DNA of 64,000 nt from Gemmatimonadales bacterium (GTDB taxonomy: Bacteria > Gemmatimonadota > Gemmatimonadetes > Gemmatimonadales > GWC2-71-9): contig JAHBVU010000007.1 in assembly GCA_019637315.1 (NCBI GenBank), positions 62,001 through 126,000 on the forward strand, written 5' to 3'. A program made the position numbers and the translations under genes. Positions 43,001-51,050 of the stretch are shown here, piece by piece (within the stretch, counting starts at the first letter, position 1; every line of letters starts with the position of its first letter). The notes under the pieces were generated by a model, which was not told the origin of the DNA, did not search any database, and saw only the letters and a program-made list of their open reading frames with translations.

Positions 43001-45648
43001 TGGACGAGACCCGCTGGGATCGGATCCAGAGCCTCTTCCACGCCGCGCTCAATCGGCCCCCGAAGGAACGGTCCGCCTGGCTCCTGAATGAGTGCGGCGG
43101 CGACAGCGCGCTGCTCGACGAGGTCGCCCACATGTTGGCGGCCGACGCGCAGCGCGATGGACTGCTCGAGCAGGATTTGGCCGCGGTGGCCGCATCCCTG
43201 GTGCGTCGGGAGGACCACGGCACACTGGCGGGGCGCACGTTCGGGCCCTATCGGGTCCTCGACCTGGTCGGCCAGGGAGGGATGGGCGTCGTCTATCGCG
43301 CTGAGCGCCGTGACGTGAATCAGCAGGTTGCCATCAAGGTACTGCGCGATGCTGCGGTCTCGCCCGCACGACGGGAACGTTTCTCAGTCGAGCAGCAGAC
43401 GCTGGCGCGGCTCAATCATCCGGCCATCGCTCAGCTTTACCACGCCGACACGCTGCCAGACGGCACGCCGTGGTTCGCCCTCGAGTTCGTCGATGGCCGC
43501 CGGCTGACAGAGTACTGTCGGGAGCAGCAATCCTCGGTGCAGGAGCGGCTGCTGCTGATCCGCGCGGTTGCCGAAGCCGTCGAGCATGCACACCGACATC
43601 TGATCGTTCATCGCGACCTCAAGCCTTCGAACATCCTGGTTCGGGATGACGGCAGCGTCAAACTGCTCGATTTCGGGATTGCCAAACACTTGGAGGATCT
43701 CGAAACACCAGCCGACCAGACACGGACCGGCCTCCGCTTGATGACGCCAGCCTACGCCGCGCCCGAACAACTCCGCGGTGATCCGATCGGCATTCACACA
43801 GACATCTACTCCCTGGGCGTCATCCTGTATGAAGTCCTCGCCGGCCGCACACCGTTCGACCTCGCCGGAAAGACCCCCGGCGAGGCCGAGCGCCTGGTGC
43901 TCGAGCGCGACCCCGAGCGGCCGTCGCTCGAAGCCCGCCAACACGCCTGGGCTGCACCTGCGGGCCGCGCTGCCTGGTCTGATCTCGATGTGCTGTGCCT
44001 CACCGCGATGCATAAGGACGCAGCACGGCGATATCGTACCATCGACGCGCTGATCAAGGACATCGATCGTTACCTGGCGGGTGAACCACTCGCGGCCCAA
44101 CCCGACACCATAGCCTATCGAATCGGTAAACTGCTCAAGCGTCATCGGGCTGCGGCACTTGCGGCGGCAGCAACGCTTGTCACGCTCATCGCCCTGATGA
44201 CGTTCTACACGGTTCAACTCTCCCGGGCTCGAGAAGCGGCGCTGGCCGAGGCGACACGCACACAACGAATTCAGCGCTTCGTGTTCGCAATGTTCCGCGG
44301 CGGCGACGAAACCGCAGGGCCGGCCGACAGTCTGCGAGTAGTCACTCTGCTCGACCGCGGCCTCGATGAAGCCCGCACCCTCGACGCCGAGCCACGCCTG
44401 CAGGCCGACCTGTACCACACACTGGGCGGCATCTCACATCAGCTGGGCCAACTCGAGCGCGCCGATTCCCTGCTCTCGCTGGCGCTCGAACGCCGGCGAG
44501 CGTTGCTGGGTGCAGACCATGCCGACGTCGCGGCAAGCGAACTGGCGCTCGGAGAACTCCGGATCGAGCAGGCACGGTATGACGATGCCGATGCGCTTGT
44601 ACGCCCGGCCTTGGCCCTCCTCGAACGCGGGCGACCGTCCGATGACCCGACTATGACGGCAGCACGCGTCGCCCTTGGTAAGATCCTGCAGGAACGTGGG
44701 CAGTACGAGGAGTCGATTGCGGAGCTCACGCTTTCGGCAGCCAGCGCGTCGCCCCGGCGTCACGAGGATCCGACGTATGCCCTGGCCGTGACAGAACTCG
44801 GGAACAGCTACTTCTACGCCGGCCAGTACGGCGCGGCCGACTCTCTCTTCCGCCTGCTCCGAGACTTCCACCAGGCCCGGTACGGACCTCGCCATCCGCT
44901 GGTGGCAGGCGATCTCATCAATATCGGCGCCGTCGCGTTCGAGCAGGGTCGCCACCCCGATGCAGAGGGGACCTATCGGGAAGCACTGAGCATCACGGAA
45001 GAGTTCTATGGCGGCAACCACCCCAAAGTTGCCGACGGTCTCACCATGCTGAGCCGCCCGTTGCTGTTCCAGCATAAGACCGAGGAAGCGTGGTCCATCC
45101 TCCACCGCGCGCTGGCCATTCAGGAGCGCGTCTACGGCAGTGACCACCCAAAGGTGGCCTCGGTGATGAACGAAGTCGGCAATGTAGCAGCACACCTGGG
45201 ACGGCTGCCCGAGTCGGAGAAGGCCTATGCGCGCGTGCTCCGCATCTATCGAGGCGCTTATGACAGCACGCACTATACGGTCGGCGTGGCCATTTCCAAC
45301 CTGGCACATGTCCATCTCGTGAGCGGCCAGTACGAAGAGGCTGTTCCCCTGTTTCGAGAGGCGATTGCAATCTTCTCGGAACGGCAGTCGCCCCAGCACA
45401 CCAACACCGGTATCGCCAGGATCAAACTCGGCCGGGCATTGCAGCGACTCGGCCGGAACGCCGAAGCAGCAGTCGAGTCCCGGGCGGGCTACGAGATCAT
45501 GAGGGCGCAAGTCGACCCGAGCTCCGGGTGGCTCCGGGCGGTGCGAATCGACCTGCTGGCCGCGCACGAGGCGCTCGGCGATGAAGAGGTGGCATCGCGG
45601 TATCGGGCCGAACTTGCCGATACGGCGGCCAGTCCGAGCACGCGCTGA
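42997..45648 (+). CDS. Ser/Thr protein kinase with transmembrane segment and TPR domain
   Basis: The start overlaps the sigma factor stop (ATGA); 883 residues. A helical N-terminal region (~1-75) precedes a complete Hanks kinase: GQGGMGVVYRAE, VAIKVLR, VHRDLKPSNILV, LDFGIAK and APEQ. One membrane span (AAALAAAATLVTLIALMTF) leads to a domain with about eight TPR-like repeats (for example YYFYAGQYGAADSLF-like and GRLPESEKAYARVLRIY). Expected layout is cytoplasmic kinase and extracytoplasmic TPR. It probably phosphorylates the linked sigma factor or a partner, as inferred from pairing. Confidence 0.9.
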   Translation: MMDETRWDRIQSLFHAALNRPPKERSAWLLNECGGDSALLDEVAHMLAADAQRDGLLEQDLAAVAASLVRREDHGTLAGRTFGPYRVLDLVGQGGMGVVYRAERRDVNQQVAIKVLRDAAVSPARRERFSVEQQTLARLNHPAIAQLYHADTLPDGTPWFALEFVDGRRLTEYCREQQSSVQERLLLIRAVAEAVEHAHRHLIVHRDLKPSNILVRDDGSVKLLDFGIAKHLEDLETPADQTRTGLRLMTPAYAAPEQLRGDPIGIHTDIYSLGVILYEVLAGRTPFDLAGKTPGEAERLVLERDPERPSLEARQHAWAAPAGRAAWSDLDVLCLTAMHKDAARRYRTIDALIKDIDRYLAGEPLAAQPDTIAYRIGKLLKRHRAAALAAAATLVTLIALMTFYTVQLSRAREAALAEATRTQRIQRFVFAMFRGGDETAGPADSLRVVTLLDRGLDEARTLDAEPRLQADLYHTLGGISHQLGQLERADSLLSLALERRRALLGADHADVAASELALGELRIEQARYDDADALVRPALALLERGRPSDDPTMTAARVALGKILQERGQYEESIAELTLSAASASPRRHEDPTYALAVTELGNSYFYAGQYGAADSLFRLLRDFHQARYGPRHPLVAGDLINIGAVAFEQGRHPDAEGTYREALSITEEFYGGNHPKVADGLTMLSRPLLFQHKTEEAWSILHRALAIQERVYGSDHPKVASVMNEVGNVAAHLGRLPESEKAYARVLRIYRGAYDSTHYTVGVAISNLAHVHLVSGQYEEAVPLFREAIAIFSERQSPQHTNTGIARIKLGRALQRLGRNAEAAVESRAGYEIMRAQVDPSSGWLRAVRIDLLAAHEALGDEEVASRYRAELADTAASPSTR

Positions 45649-45690
45649 GTGCAGCTCAGGCCACGAGGCTCCTGAATACTACCATTGCGT

Positions 45691-45711
45691 ATATAGCCAC
45701 TATGGCTATAT
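45691..45711. promoter_or_regulatory. Perfect 21-bp palindrome, likely PadR operator
   Basis: ATATAGCCA (45691-45699) and TGGCTATAT (45703-45711) form a perfect 9-bp inverted repeat with spacer CTA, 7 nt before the padR ATG. AT-rich sequence here stands out in a GC-rich region. Binding by PadR to its own promoter is the simplest reading. Confidence 0.7.
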
Positions 45712-45718
45712 TTACGCG

Positions 45719-46081
45719 ATGCGTCCCTCGTCCCGTCCCATCGACAGCCTGTTGCCCCTGCCGCCAGTCACGTTCCACATCCTGCTGGCCCTTGCAGACG
45801 AAACGCTGCACGGATACGCCATCATCCAGTCGGTCGCAACTCGAACGGGCGGCGGCCTCACCCTGGGTGCCGGGACCCTCTACCGCTCGATTCAGCGAAT
45901 GGTCGAGCAGGGTCTTGTCGTCGAGACCCGAAGCCGCCCCGCCCCCGAGTTCGACGACGAACGCCGCCGGTACTACCAGATCACGCCGTTTGGGACCAGC
46001 GTTGCCCGCGCTGAGGCGGCCCGGCTGACCGAGTTGGTCCGCATGGCTCAAGCGTCAGGCCTGATTCCGCGCCGCGCCTGA
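45719..46081 (+). CDS. PadR-family transcriptional regulator
   Basis: The ATG at 45719 is chosen because upstream in-frame sequence overlaps the kinase gene and the palindrome; 120 residues. PadR marks are FHILLALADETLHGYAII, GTLYRSIQRMVEQGLV and DERRRYYQITPFG. It is coupled to the ADOP permease by a TGATG overlap, a common pairing in which PadR controls the permease gene. Confidence 0.93.
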   Translation: MRPSSRPIDSLLPLPPVTFHILLALADETLHGYAIIQSVATRTGGGLTLGAGTLYRSIQRMVEQGLVVETRSRPAPEFDDERRRYYQITPFGTSVARAEAARLTELVRMAQASGLIPRRA

Positions 46082-48660
46082 TGCGCGCCTATCGTGCCTT
46101 GCTCCATCTCCTTCCCGCCAGCTTCCGGCGGGAGTTCGGTGCAGAGATGGAAGCGATCTTCGCGACCCGACGCCGGGCGGCTCACGGCATACTCGAAGTC
46201 GCCTGGCTGTGGCTTGCGGCGGCCGGTGACATCCTGGTCAGCGCGGCCGCATCGCACTGGGACATCCTACGGCAAGACCTTCGATTCGTTTTCCGAGCCT
46301 TCGCGCGCAATCCCGGCTTTACCGTCACAGCCGTGCTCGTCACGGCGCTCGGGGTCGGCGCCAACGCCGCTTCATTCTCGGTCACCGACTTTGTGCTGCT
46401 TCGGCCCCTTCCCTACGACGATGCCGGCCGTCTCGTTCGTCTTTGGGAGACGAAGCCGGGCTATACCCAACTCGAGGCCGCGCCAGCCACCTACCGAGAC
46501 TGGCGCGAGGGCACTCGATCGTTCGAGTCGATGGGTGCCTATCTGTCGATGGCCGTCAATCTGACGGGCCAAGACACGCCGGAACGGCTCGACGTTTCGG
46601 TCGTCGAGAAGTCGGTGCTCGAGACGCTGCGAGTCCAGCCGATGATCGGACGGCGATTCTCTGCGGACGACGTGGCCGGGGCCCCCCACACGGTGATCCT
46701 GAGCTACGCACTCTGGCAGAGCCGCTTCGGGGGCGACCCCGGCATCCTCGATAGAACAATTACCCTCGACGATCGCGCCTTTCGGGTCGTAGGGGTCATG
46801 CCGCCAGACTTTCAGTTCCCGTCATCTCGAACCCGACTCTGGATTGGAATCGCGTTCCATGAAGGCGGGTTCGAGAACCGCAACGATCACTCGTATCTCG
46901 TTGTCGCGCGGCTCGCTCCGGATGCAACCCGGCCTCAGGCTCAAGCCGAGCTCGACGTCGTCGCGAGCCGGATCGCCCAGTCGCACCCCGAAACCAGCAC
47001 CGATTCAGGGGTGGCCATCGGCGACCTCCGCGACGGGATCACTGCGGGAAGCCGCACGCTCCTCTGGGCACTGTCAGGAGCCTCACTCTGTATTCTGCTG
47101 ATTGCCTGCGCCAATCTCGGCAACCTGCTCCTGGCACGCGGACTGAGCCGCCAGCGAGAACTGGCCGTCCGCGCCGCGTTAGGCGCTGGACGAGAGCGCG
47201 TGGTTCGGCAGCTGGTCACCGAAGGTATGGTCATCGCTGTGCTCGGCGGCGCCTGTGGCGTTCTCACAGCGGTGGCGGCGATGCCGTTGCTCGCACGACT
47301 GATTCCGGACGGACTTGCCTACGGCGGCGCGCCTGCGGTCAACCTCCGGGTCCTGGCATTCGCAGCTGTCGCTACGGTGCTGACGAGCATTCTCTTCGCG
47401 ATCATCCCGGTCATTCGGCGCCGAGGCACGCTCGACGCCGATGAGTTGCGAGGTGCCGGGCGCGACGACCGCGCCAAGGTCCGGCTGCGCACAGTCCTGG
47501 TAACGGTCGAGATCGCAGCCTCGGTGGTCCTGCTGATCGGCGCCGGCCTGCTGATGCGTGCCATTGCGAAAGTCCAGGACGTCGATCCGGGGTTCCAAAG
47601 CGCCGGCGTCTTCACGCTTCGGACGGCGCTGTCTGCACCCAGGTTCGCGACCGTCGCCTCCCGAGAGCGTTTCTACCGAGACATCCTGAACGCGGTCGAG
47701 GACATCCCGGGAGTCGAAGGCGCGGCCTATGTCAGCTGCCTTCCCATGGTCTGCGGCGGCATGATCTGGCCAGTCTCGGTCAACGACCTGACGGGTACCT
47801 TCAGCGAAGCCAACACCGCAAGCCTCCGCTATCTCACGCCGGGATACTTCCGCACCATGGGTATCGCATTGCTCGACGGGCGTGATGTGACCCGCGACGA
47901 CCGTCAGGACACCCGGTACGTCGCCGTCGTCAGCCAATCCTTTGCCAACCGGTACTGGCCGGGGGAAAACCCGATCGGCCGACGATTCCATATCGCCTTC
48001 GCCGAACGCGAGGTCGTCGGCGTCGTGGCCGATACCAAGGTCCGCGGGCTCGAACGACAGTCCGAACCCCAGGTCTTCCTGGCGGCGGCGCAGATCCCGG
48101 ACGGTATGCTGCCCTATTACTGGCCCAAGGACCTGGCCGTCCGATCCGGGCAGTCACCCGAGGTCCTCCTTCCGGCCCTGACGCGAATCATCCGGGCAGC
48201 CTACCCGGATCAACCGATCTCGGATCCGCAGACGATGGCGGAGGTACTTGCGGGGCAAACAGTGTCTCGTGCTGCGCAGCTCCAGGTCTTAGGGGTCCTC
48301 GCGGCGGTGGCCCTGCTGCTGGCCGCGGTCGGCATTCACGGGCTACTGTCATTCATGGTTGCGCAGCGATCCCGGGAAATCGGCGTTCGCATGGCGCTGG
48401 GCGCTGGGAGCACGCGCGTGATCCACCTGGTGCTCAAACAAGGCGCCGCCATGGCGCTGACCGGCATCGCGCTCGGTGCGGCGGTTGCCTACTTTGCCGG
48501 CCGCGCACTGCAGGCAGCGCTGTTCGGTGTTCCAGCCAGTGACCCGCTGACGTTCGCCATCGTGATCGTCCTCTGCCTGATCATGACCCTGGCCGGCTGC
48601 CTCGCTCCCGTACGTCGAGCAGTTCGGGTCGACCCGCTGACCGCTATTCGCACGGAGTAG
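46081..48660 (+). CDS. ADOP-type ABC transporter permease (MacB/FtsX fold)
   Basis: The 859-residue protein has a short permease-prefix domain (LLHLLPASFRREFGAEME), then two MacB-like periplasmic domains each followed by FtsX-type helices (SGASLCILLIACANLGNLLLARG; VLGVLAAVALLLAAVGIHG). RSREIGVRMALGAG is the classical FtsX loop. ADOP permeases occur in Acidobacteriota and related phyla with PadR regulators. No ATPase gene is adjacent, so the partner must lie elsewhere. Substrate unknown; export or mechanotransmission are possible. Confidence 0.9.
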   Translation: MRAYRALLHLLPASFRREFGAEMEAIFATRRRAAHGILEVAWLWLAAAGDILVSAAASHWDILRQDLRFVFRAFARNPGFTVTAVLVTALGVGANAASFSVTDFVLLRPLPYDDAGRLVRLWETKPGYTQLEAAPATYRDWREGTRSFESMGAYLSMAVNLTGQDTPERLDVSVVEKSVLETLRVQPMIGRRFSADDVAGAPHTVILSYALWQSRFGGDPGILDRTITLDDRAFRVVGVMPPDFQFPSSRTRLWIGIAFHEGGFENRNDHSYLVVARLAPDATRPQAQAELDVVASRIAQSHPETSTDSGVAIGDLRDGITAGSRTLLWALSGASLCILLIACANLGNLLLARGLSRQRELAVRAALGAGRERVVRQLVTEGMVIAVLGGACGVLTAVAAMPLLARLIPDGLAYGGAPAVNLRVLAFAAVATVLTSILFAIIPVIRRRGTLDADELRGAGRDDRAKVRLRTVLVTVEIAASVVLLIGAGLLMRAIAKVQDVDPGFQSAGVFTLRTALSAPRFATVASRERFYRDILNAVEDIPGVEGAAYVSCLPMVCGGMIWPVSVNDLTGTFSEANTASLRYLTPGYFRTMGIALLDGRDVTRDDRQDTRYVAVVSQSFANRYWPGENPIGRRFHIAFAEREVVGVVADTKVRGLERQSEPQVFLAAAQIPDGMLPYYWPKDLAVRSGQSPEVLLPALTRIIRAAYPDQPISDPQTMAEVLAGQTVSRAAQLQVLGVLAAVALLLAAVGIHGLLSFMVAQRSREIGVRMALGAGSTRVIHLVLKQGAAMALTGIALGAAVAYFAGRALQAALFGVPASDPLTFAIVIVLCLIMTLAGCLAPVRRAVRVDPLTAIRTE

Positions 48661-48862
48661 GTCGCCCCGAGTTCCAGCGCGGCGCGTTCCTGGCGGGTAA
48701 GCCATGCGACCTGCGTCCGCTCCCCGGTACCGTCGCGGGAGTCGACGTTGGCGTTCATGGGAACGGGTGTGGCAGCCTCACTCAGAATCTCCGAGGTCAC
48801 AGCCTGGACAAACGTCGAGTCTGCTTCACTTCGGCTGTATTGAAGCGACTGAAAACGACGAC

Positions 48863-48897
48863 GGCTCCGGTGCACCCGCTATGGGCGCTCCGGAGCC
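48863..48897. terminator. Bidirectional hairpin terminator candidate
   Basis: GGCTCCGG (48863-48870) and CCGGAGCC (48890-48897) form a perfect 8-bp stem, with an inner 6-bp stem (GCGCCC/GGGTGC on the minus strand). On the minus strand the stem is followed by GTCGTCGTTTTC. It lies between the convergent ADOP permease and S9 peptidase genes, 18 nt after the peptidase stop. Confidence 0.55.
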
Positions 48898-48914
48898 GAC
48901 ATCTCGCGCAGCAA

Positions 48915-50975
48915 TCAGGGCGTCGCGCCCGCCGACTGATCGCCGTACTTCTTGTACCAGCTCATCATGTAGAGCTGCGTCCGCATGAAGTTGGACGGCT
49001 TGGATGAGGTACCGTGTGCCTCACCGTTGAACCGCAGCAGCTCGGTCGGGACACCAAGGCGCTTGAGCGCGGCAAAATACTCCTCCGACTGCGCCATCGG
49101 GGTCCGGATGTCGTCGTCGCCCGTCATGATCAGGGTCGGCGTCTTGACGTTGCCGACATACATCAGCGGCGACTGCTTGAGCCATGGCATCGGATCTTCC
49201 CAGAACGGCTTGTCGAAGAAGTTGTCGGTAAAGAGCGGCACGTCGGTGGTGCCTGCCATGCTGAGCCAATTGGTCACGGGGCAACGCACCGCAGCCGCGG
49301 CAAACCGGGTCGTCTGTCCGATGACCCAGCTCGAAAGCACGCCACCGCCACTGCAGCCACCCACATACATCCGCTTGGTGTCGATATACCCGCGGTCGAT
49401 CACGGCGTCGACGCCGGCCATCAGATCGTCGTAGTCGACGCTCGGATAGGCGCGTTCGATCGCGTTGCCGAACTCGGTGCCGTACCCGGTGCTGCCGCGC
49501 GGGTTGGTGTACAGCACCACGTTGCCGTTGGCGGCAAAGTTCTGGAACATGTAATTGAACGCGACGTTGTACATGCCGTGCGGCCCGCCGTGGATTTCCA
49601 TTGCCAGCGGATACTTGCGGTTCGGGTCGAAGTTGGGCGGCTTGACGATCCAACCATGCACCCGCGTACCGCCCGACGACGTGTACCAGATCTCCTCGAC
49701 CTCACCGAGCTTGATCCCGGCCAGGACATCGTCGTTTACGGCGGTCAGGCGGGTAATCTCCGTAGGCCGCGCCAGCGCCAGGCGAACGACATCCCCCGGC
49801 TGATGGGGGGAACTCAAGGTTCCGACCGCGATACCGGTCTTCGAGATCGACGTCACGTTGAGCATGTGCATACCCGACGTGACCTGACGGTACCCGCCAC
49901 GAAGCGGCGTGAAGAAGAGCTGGGAGGTTCCCTTGTCCTGCGCTCCGTAGTAGACGCCGCTGCCATCAGAAGCCCATGTGATGCCGCCAACGTCGCGGTC
50001 GAGATCGCCCGATGCCAGCCGCGGATTGCTGCCATCGATGCCCATGAAGTACAGCTCGGCCGTCTTATAGCTCTTCCGGGTCGAGTCGTAGCCCGCATAG
50101 GCAACCGTCTTGCCGTCCGGTGAGATGGCCGGACTGCTCCAGGCCCCGGGCGTGCGCGTCAGAATGCGCAGCTCGCCGGACTGGACGTTGACCGCAGCCA
50201 GCTGCGAGTTGCGGTAGTTGGCGTCGGCGTTGCCCTCGAAGAATCCTTCCACCACGATCGACTTGCTATCCGGCGTCCAGTCATAGCCGGCGCCGCCGAA
50301 GCCCAGTCGGTCCATCCGAGCGCCGAGATCGAAGTTGCCCTGCGTCAGCTGACGCGCGGTGCCGCCATCGGCGGGTACCATGAAGAGATGCAGGTGGGCC
50401 AGCTGGAAGTAGCCCGCGCGATCCTGGCGATAGTGCAGGTCGGTGACCCGCCGCGGAGCCGGCGTCCACTTGGCACCGGCGGGCGGCGTCGGCATACTGA
50501 TGCTCCAGGGCCGTTCAAACCGCACCAGACTCGTGAACGAAAGCCACTTGCCATCGGGCGACCAGGCGAGGCTGCCCGGCGACTCGAGCAGTCGGGTCAC
50601 CTGCGACACCGCCCCCTCCGCGTCCATCCAGCGCACGAAGATCTGCGCCTTGCCGTCCGCCTCCGCAATGTACGCGATCCGACTGCCGTCGGGCGACCAG
50701 CGCGGACTGCCCCCTTTCAGCAGGTAGCGCTGACGAGAGCCGTTGGCATCCATGATCCAGATCGCGCTGTCCCAGCGATCCTCGATCTGGTTGATCCAGC
50801 GGCGAGTAAACACGATCTGGGTTCCGTCGGGCGAAAGCTGCGGATCGCTGACCTGCTCCCAGTTGAGATAGTGCTGCACCGTAAGCAGCGTGTCCGACGG
50901 CACTTCTTGCGCGGCGACTGCGCCCGCGCTGACGGCGAGCGCGATCAACGCCCCCGCGCTACGGAAACGACCCAT
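48915..50975 (-). CDS. S9-family prolyl oligopeptidase-like serine peptidase, secreted
   Basis: The 686-residue protein has a signal peptide (ALIALAVSAGAVAAQ). A beta-propeller of WD40/PD40 repeats (SDPQLSPDGTQIVF, GSPRWSPDGSRIAYI, SLAWSPDGKWLSF) covers ~40-420. The alpha/beta hydrolase domain has the nucleophile Ser in GGCSGGGVLSSW (GxSxG is satisfied as GCSGG), an Asp in MTGDDDIRTP and a His in NGEAHGTSS. It cleaves short peptides, probably dipeptides or acylated peptides, in the periplasm. Confidence 0.9.
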   Translation of the reverse strand: MGRFRSAGALIALAVSAGAVAAQEVPSDTLLTVQHYLNWEQVSDPQLSPDGTQIVFTRRWINQIEDRWDSAIWIMDANGSRQRYLLKGGSPRWSPDGSRIAYIAEADGKAQIFVRWMDAEGAVSQVTRLLESPGSLAWSPDGKWLSFTSLVRFERPWSISMPTPPAGAKWTPAPRRVTDLHYRQDRAGYFQLAHLHLFMVPADGGTARQLTQGNFDLGARMDRLGFGGAGYDWTPDSKSIVVEGFFEGNADANYRNSQLAAVNVQSGELRILTRTPGAWSSPAISPDGKTVAYAGYDSTRKSYKTAELYFMGIDGSNPRLASGDLDRDVGGITWASDGSGVYYGAQDKGTSQLFFTPLRGGYRQVTSGMHMLNVTSISKTGIAVGTLSSPHQPGDVVRLALARPTEITRLTAVNDDVLAGIKLGEVEEIWYTSSGGTRVHGWIVKPPNFDPNRKYPLAMEIHGGPHGMYNVAFNYMFQNFAANGNVVLYTNPRGSTGYGTEFGNAIERAYPSVDYDDLMAGVDAVIDRGYIDTKRMYVGGCSGGGVLSSWVIGQTTRFAAAAVRCPVTNWLSMAGTTDVPLFTDNFFDKPFWEDPMPWLKQSPLMYVGNVKTPTLIMTGDDDIRTPMAQSEEYFAALKRLGVPTELLRFNGEAHGTSSKPSNFMRTQLYMMSWYKKYGDQSAGATP

Positions 50976-51050
50976 ACCGTCCTCCAGATGATTGAACTGC
51001 GATGGAAGCTGAATCCTGCTGTCCTGCCTGCACTGCCCTTCCCAGGCGCA

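Noticed and set aside
48489-48875. 128-codon minus-strand frame after the ADOP permease gene
   Set aside because: It runs into the permease gene in antisense, has no ribosome site and no recognised motif; the 254-nt gap otherwise shows only the hairpin.
49300-49380. Possible loss of the S9 nucleophile (GGCSGG instead of GGSYGG)
   Set aside because: The serine still satisfies GxSxG as GCSGG, and related secreted S9 peptidases carry GGSGGG at this site, so activity is expected.
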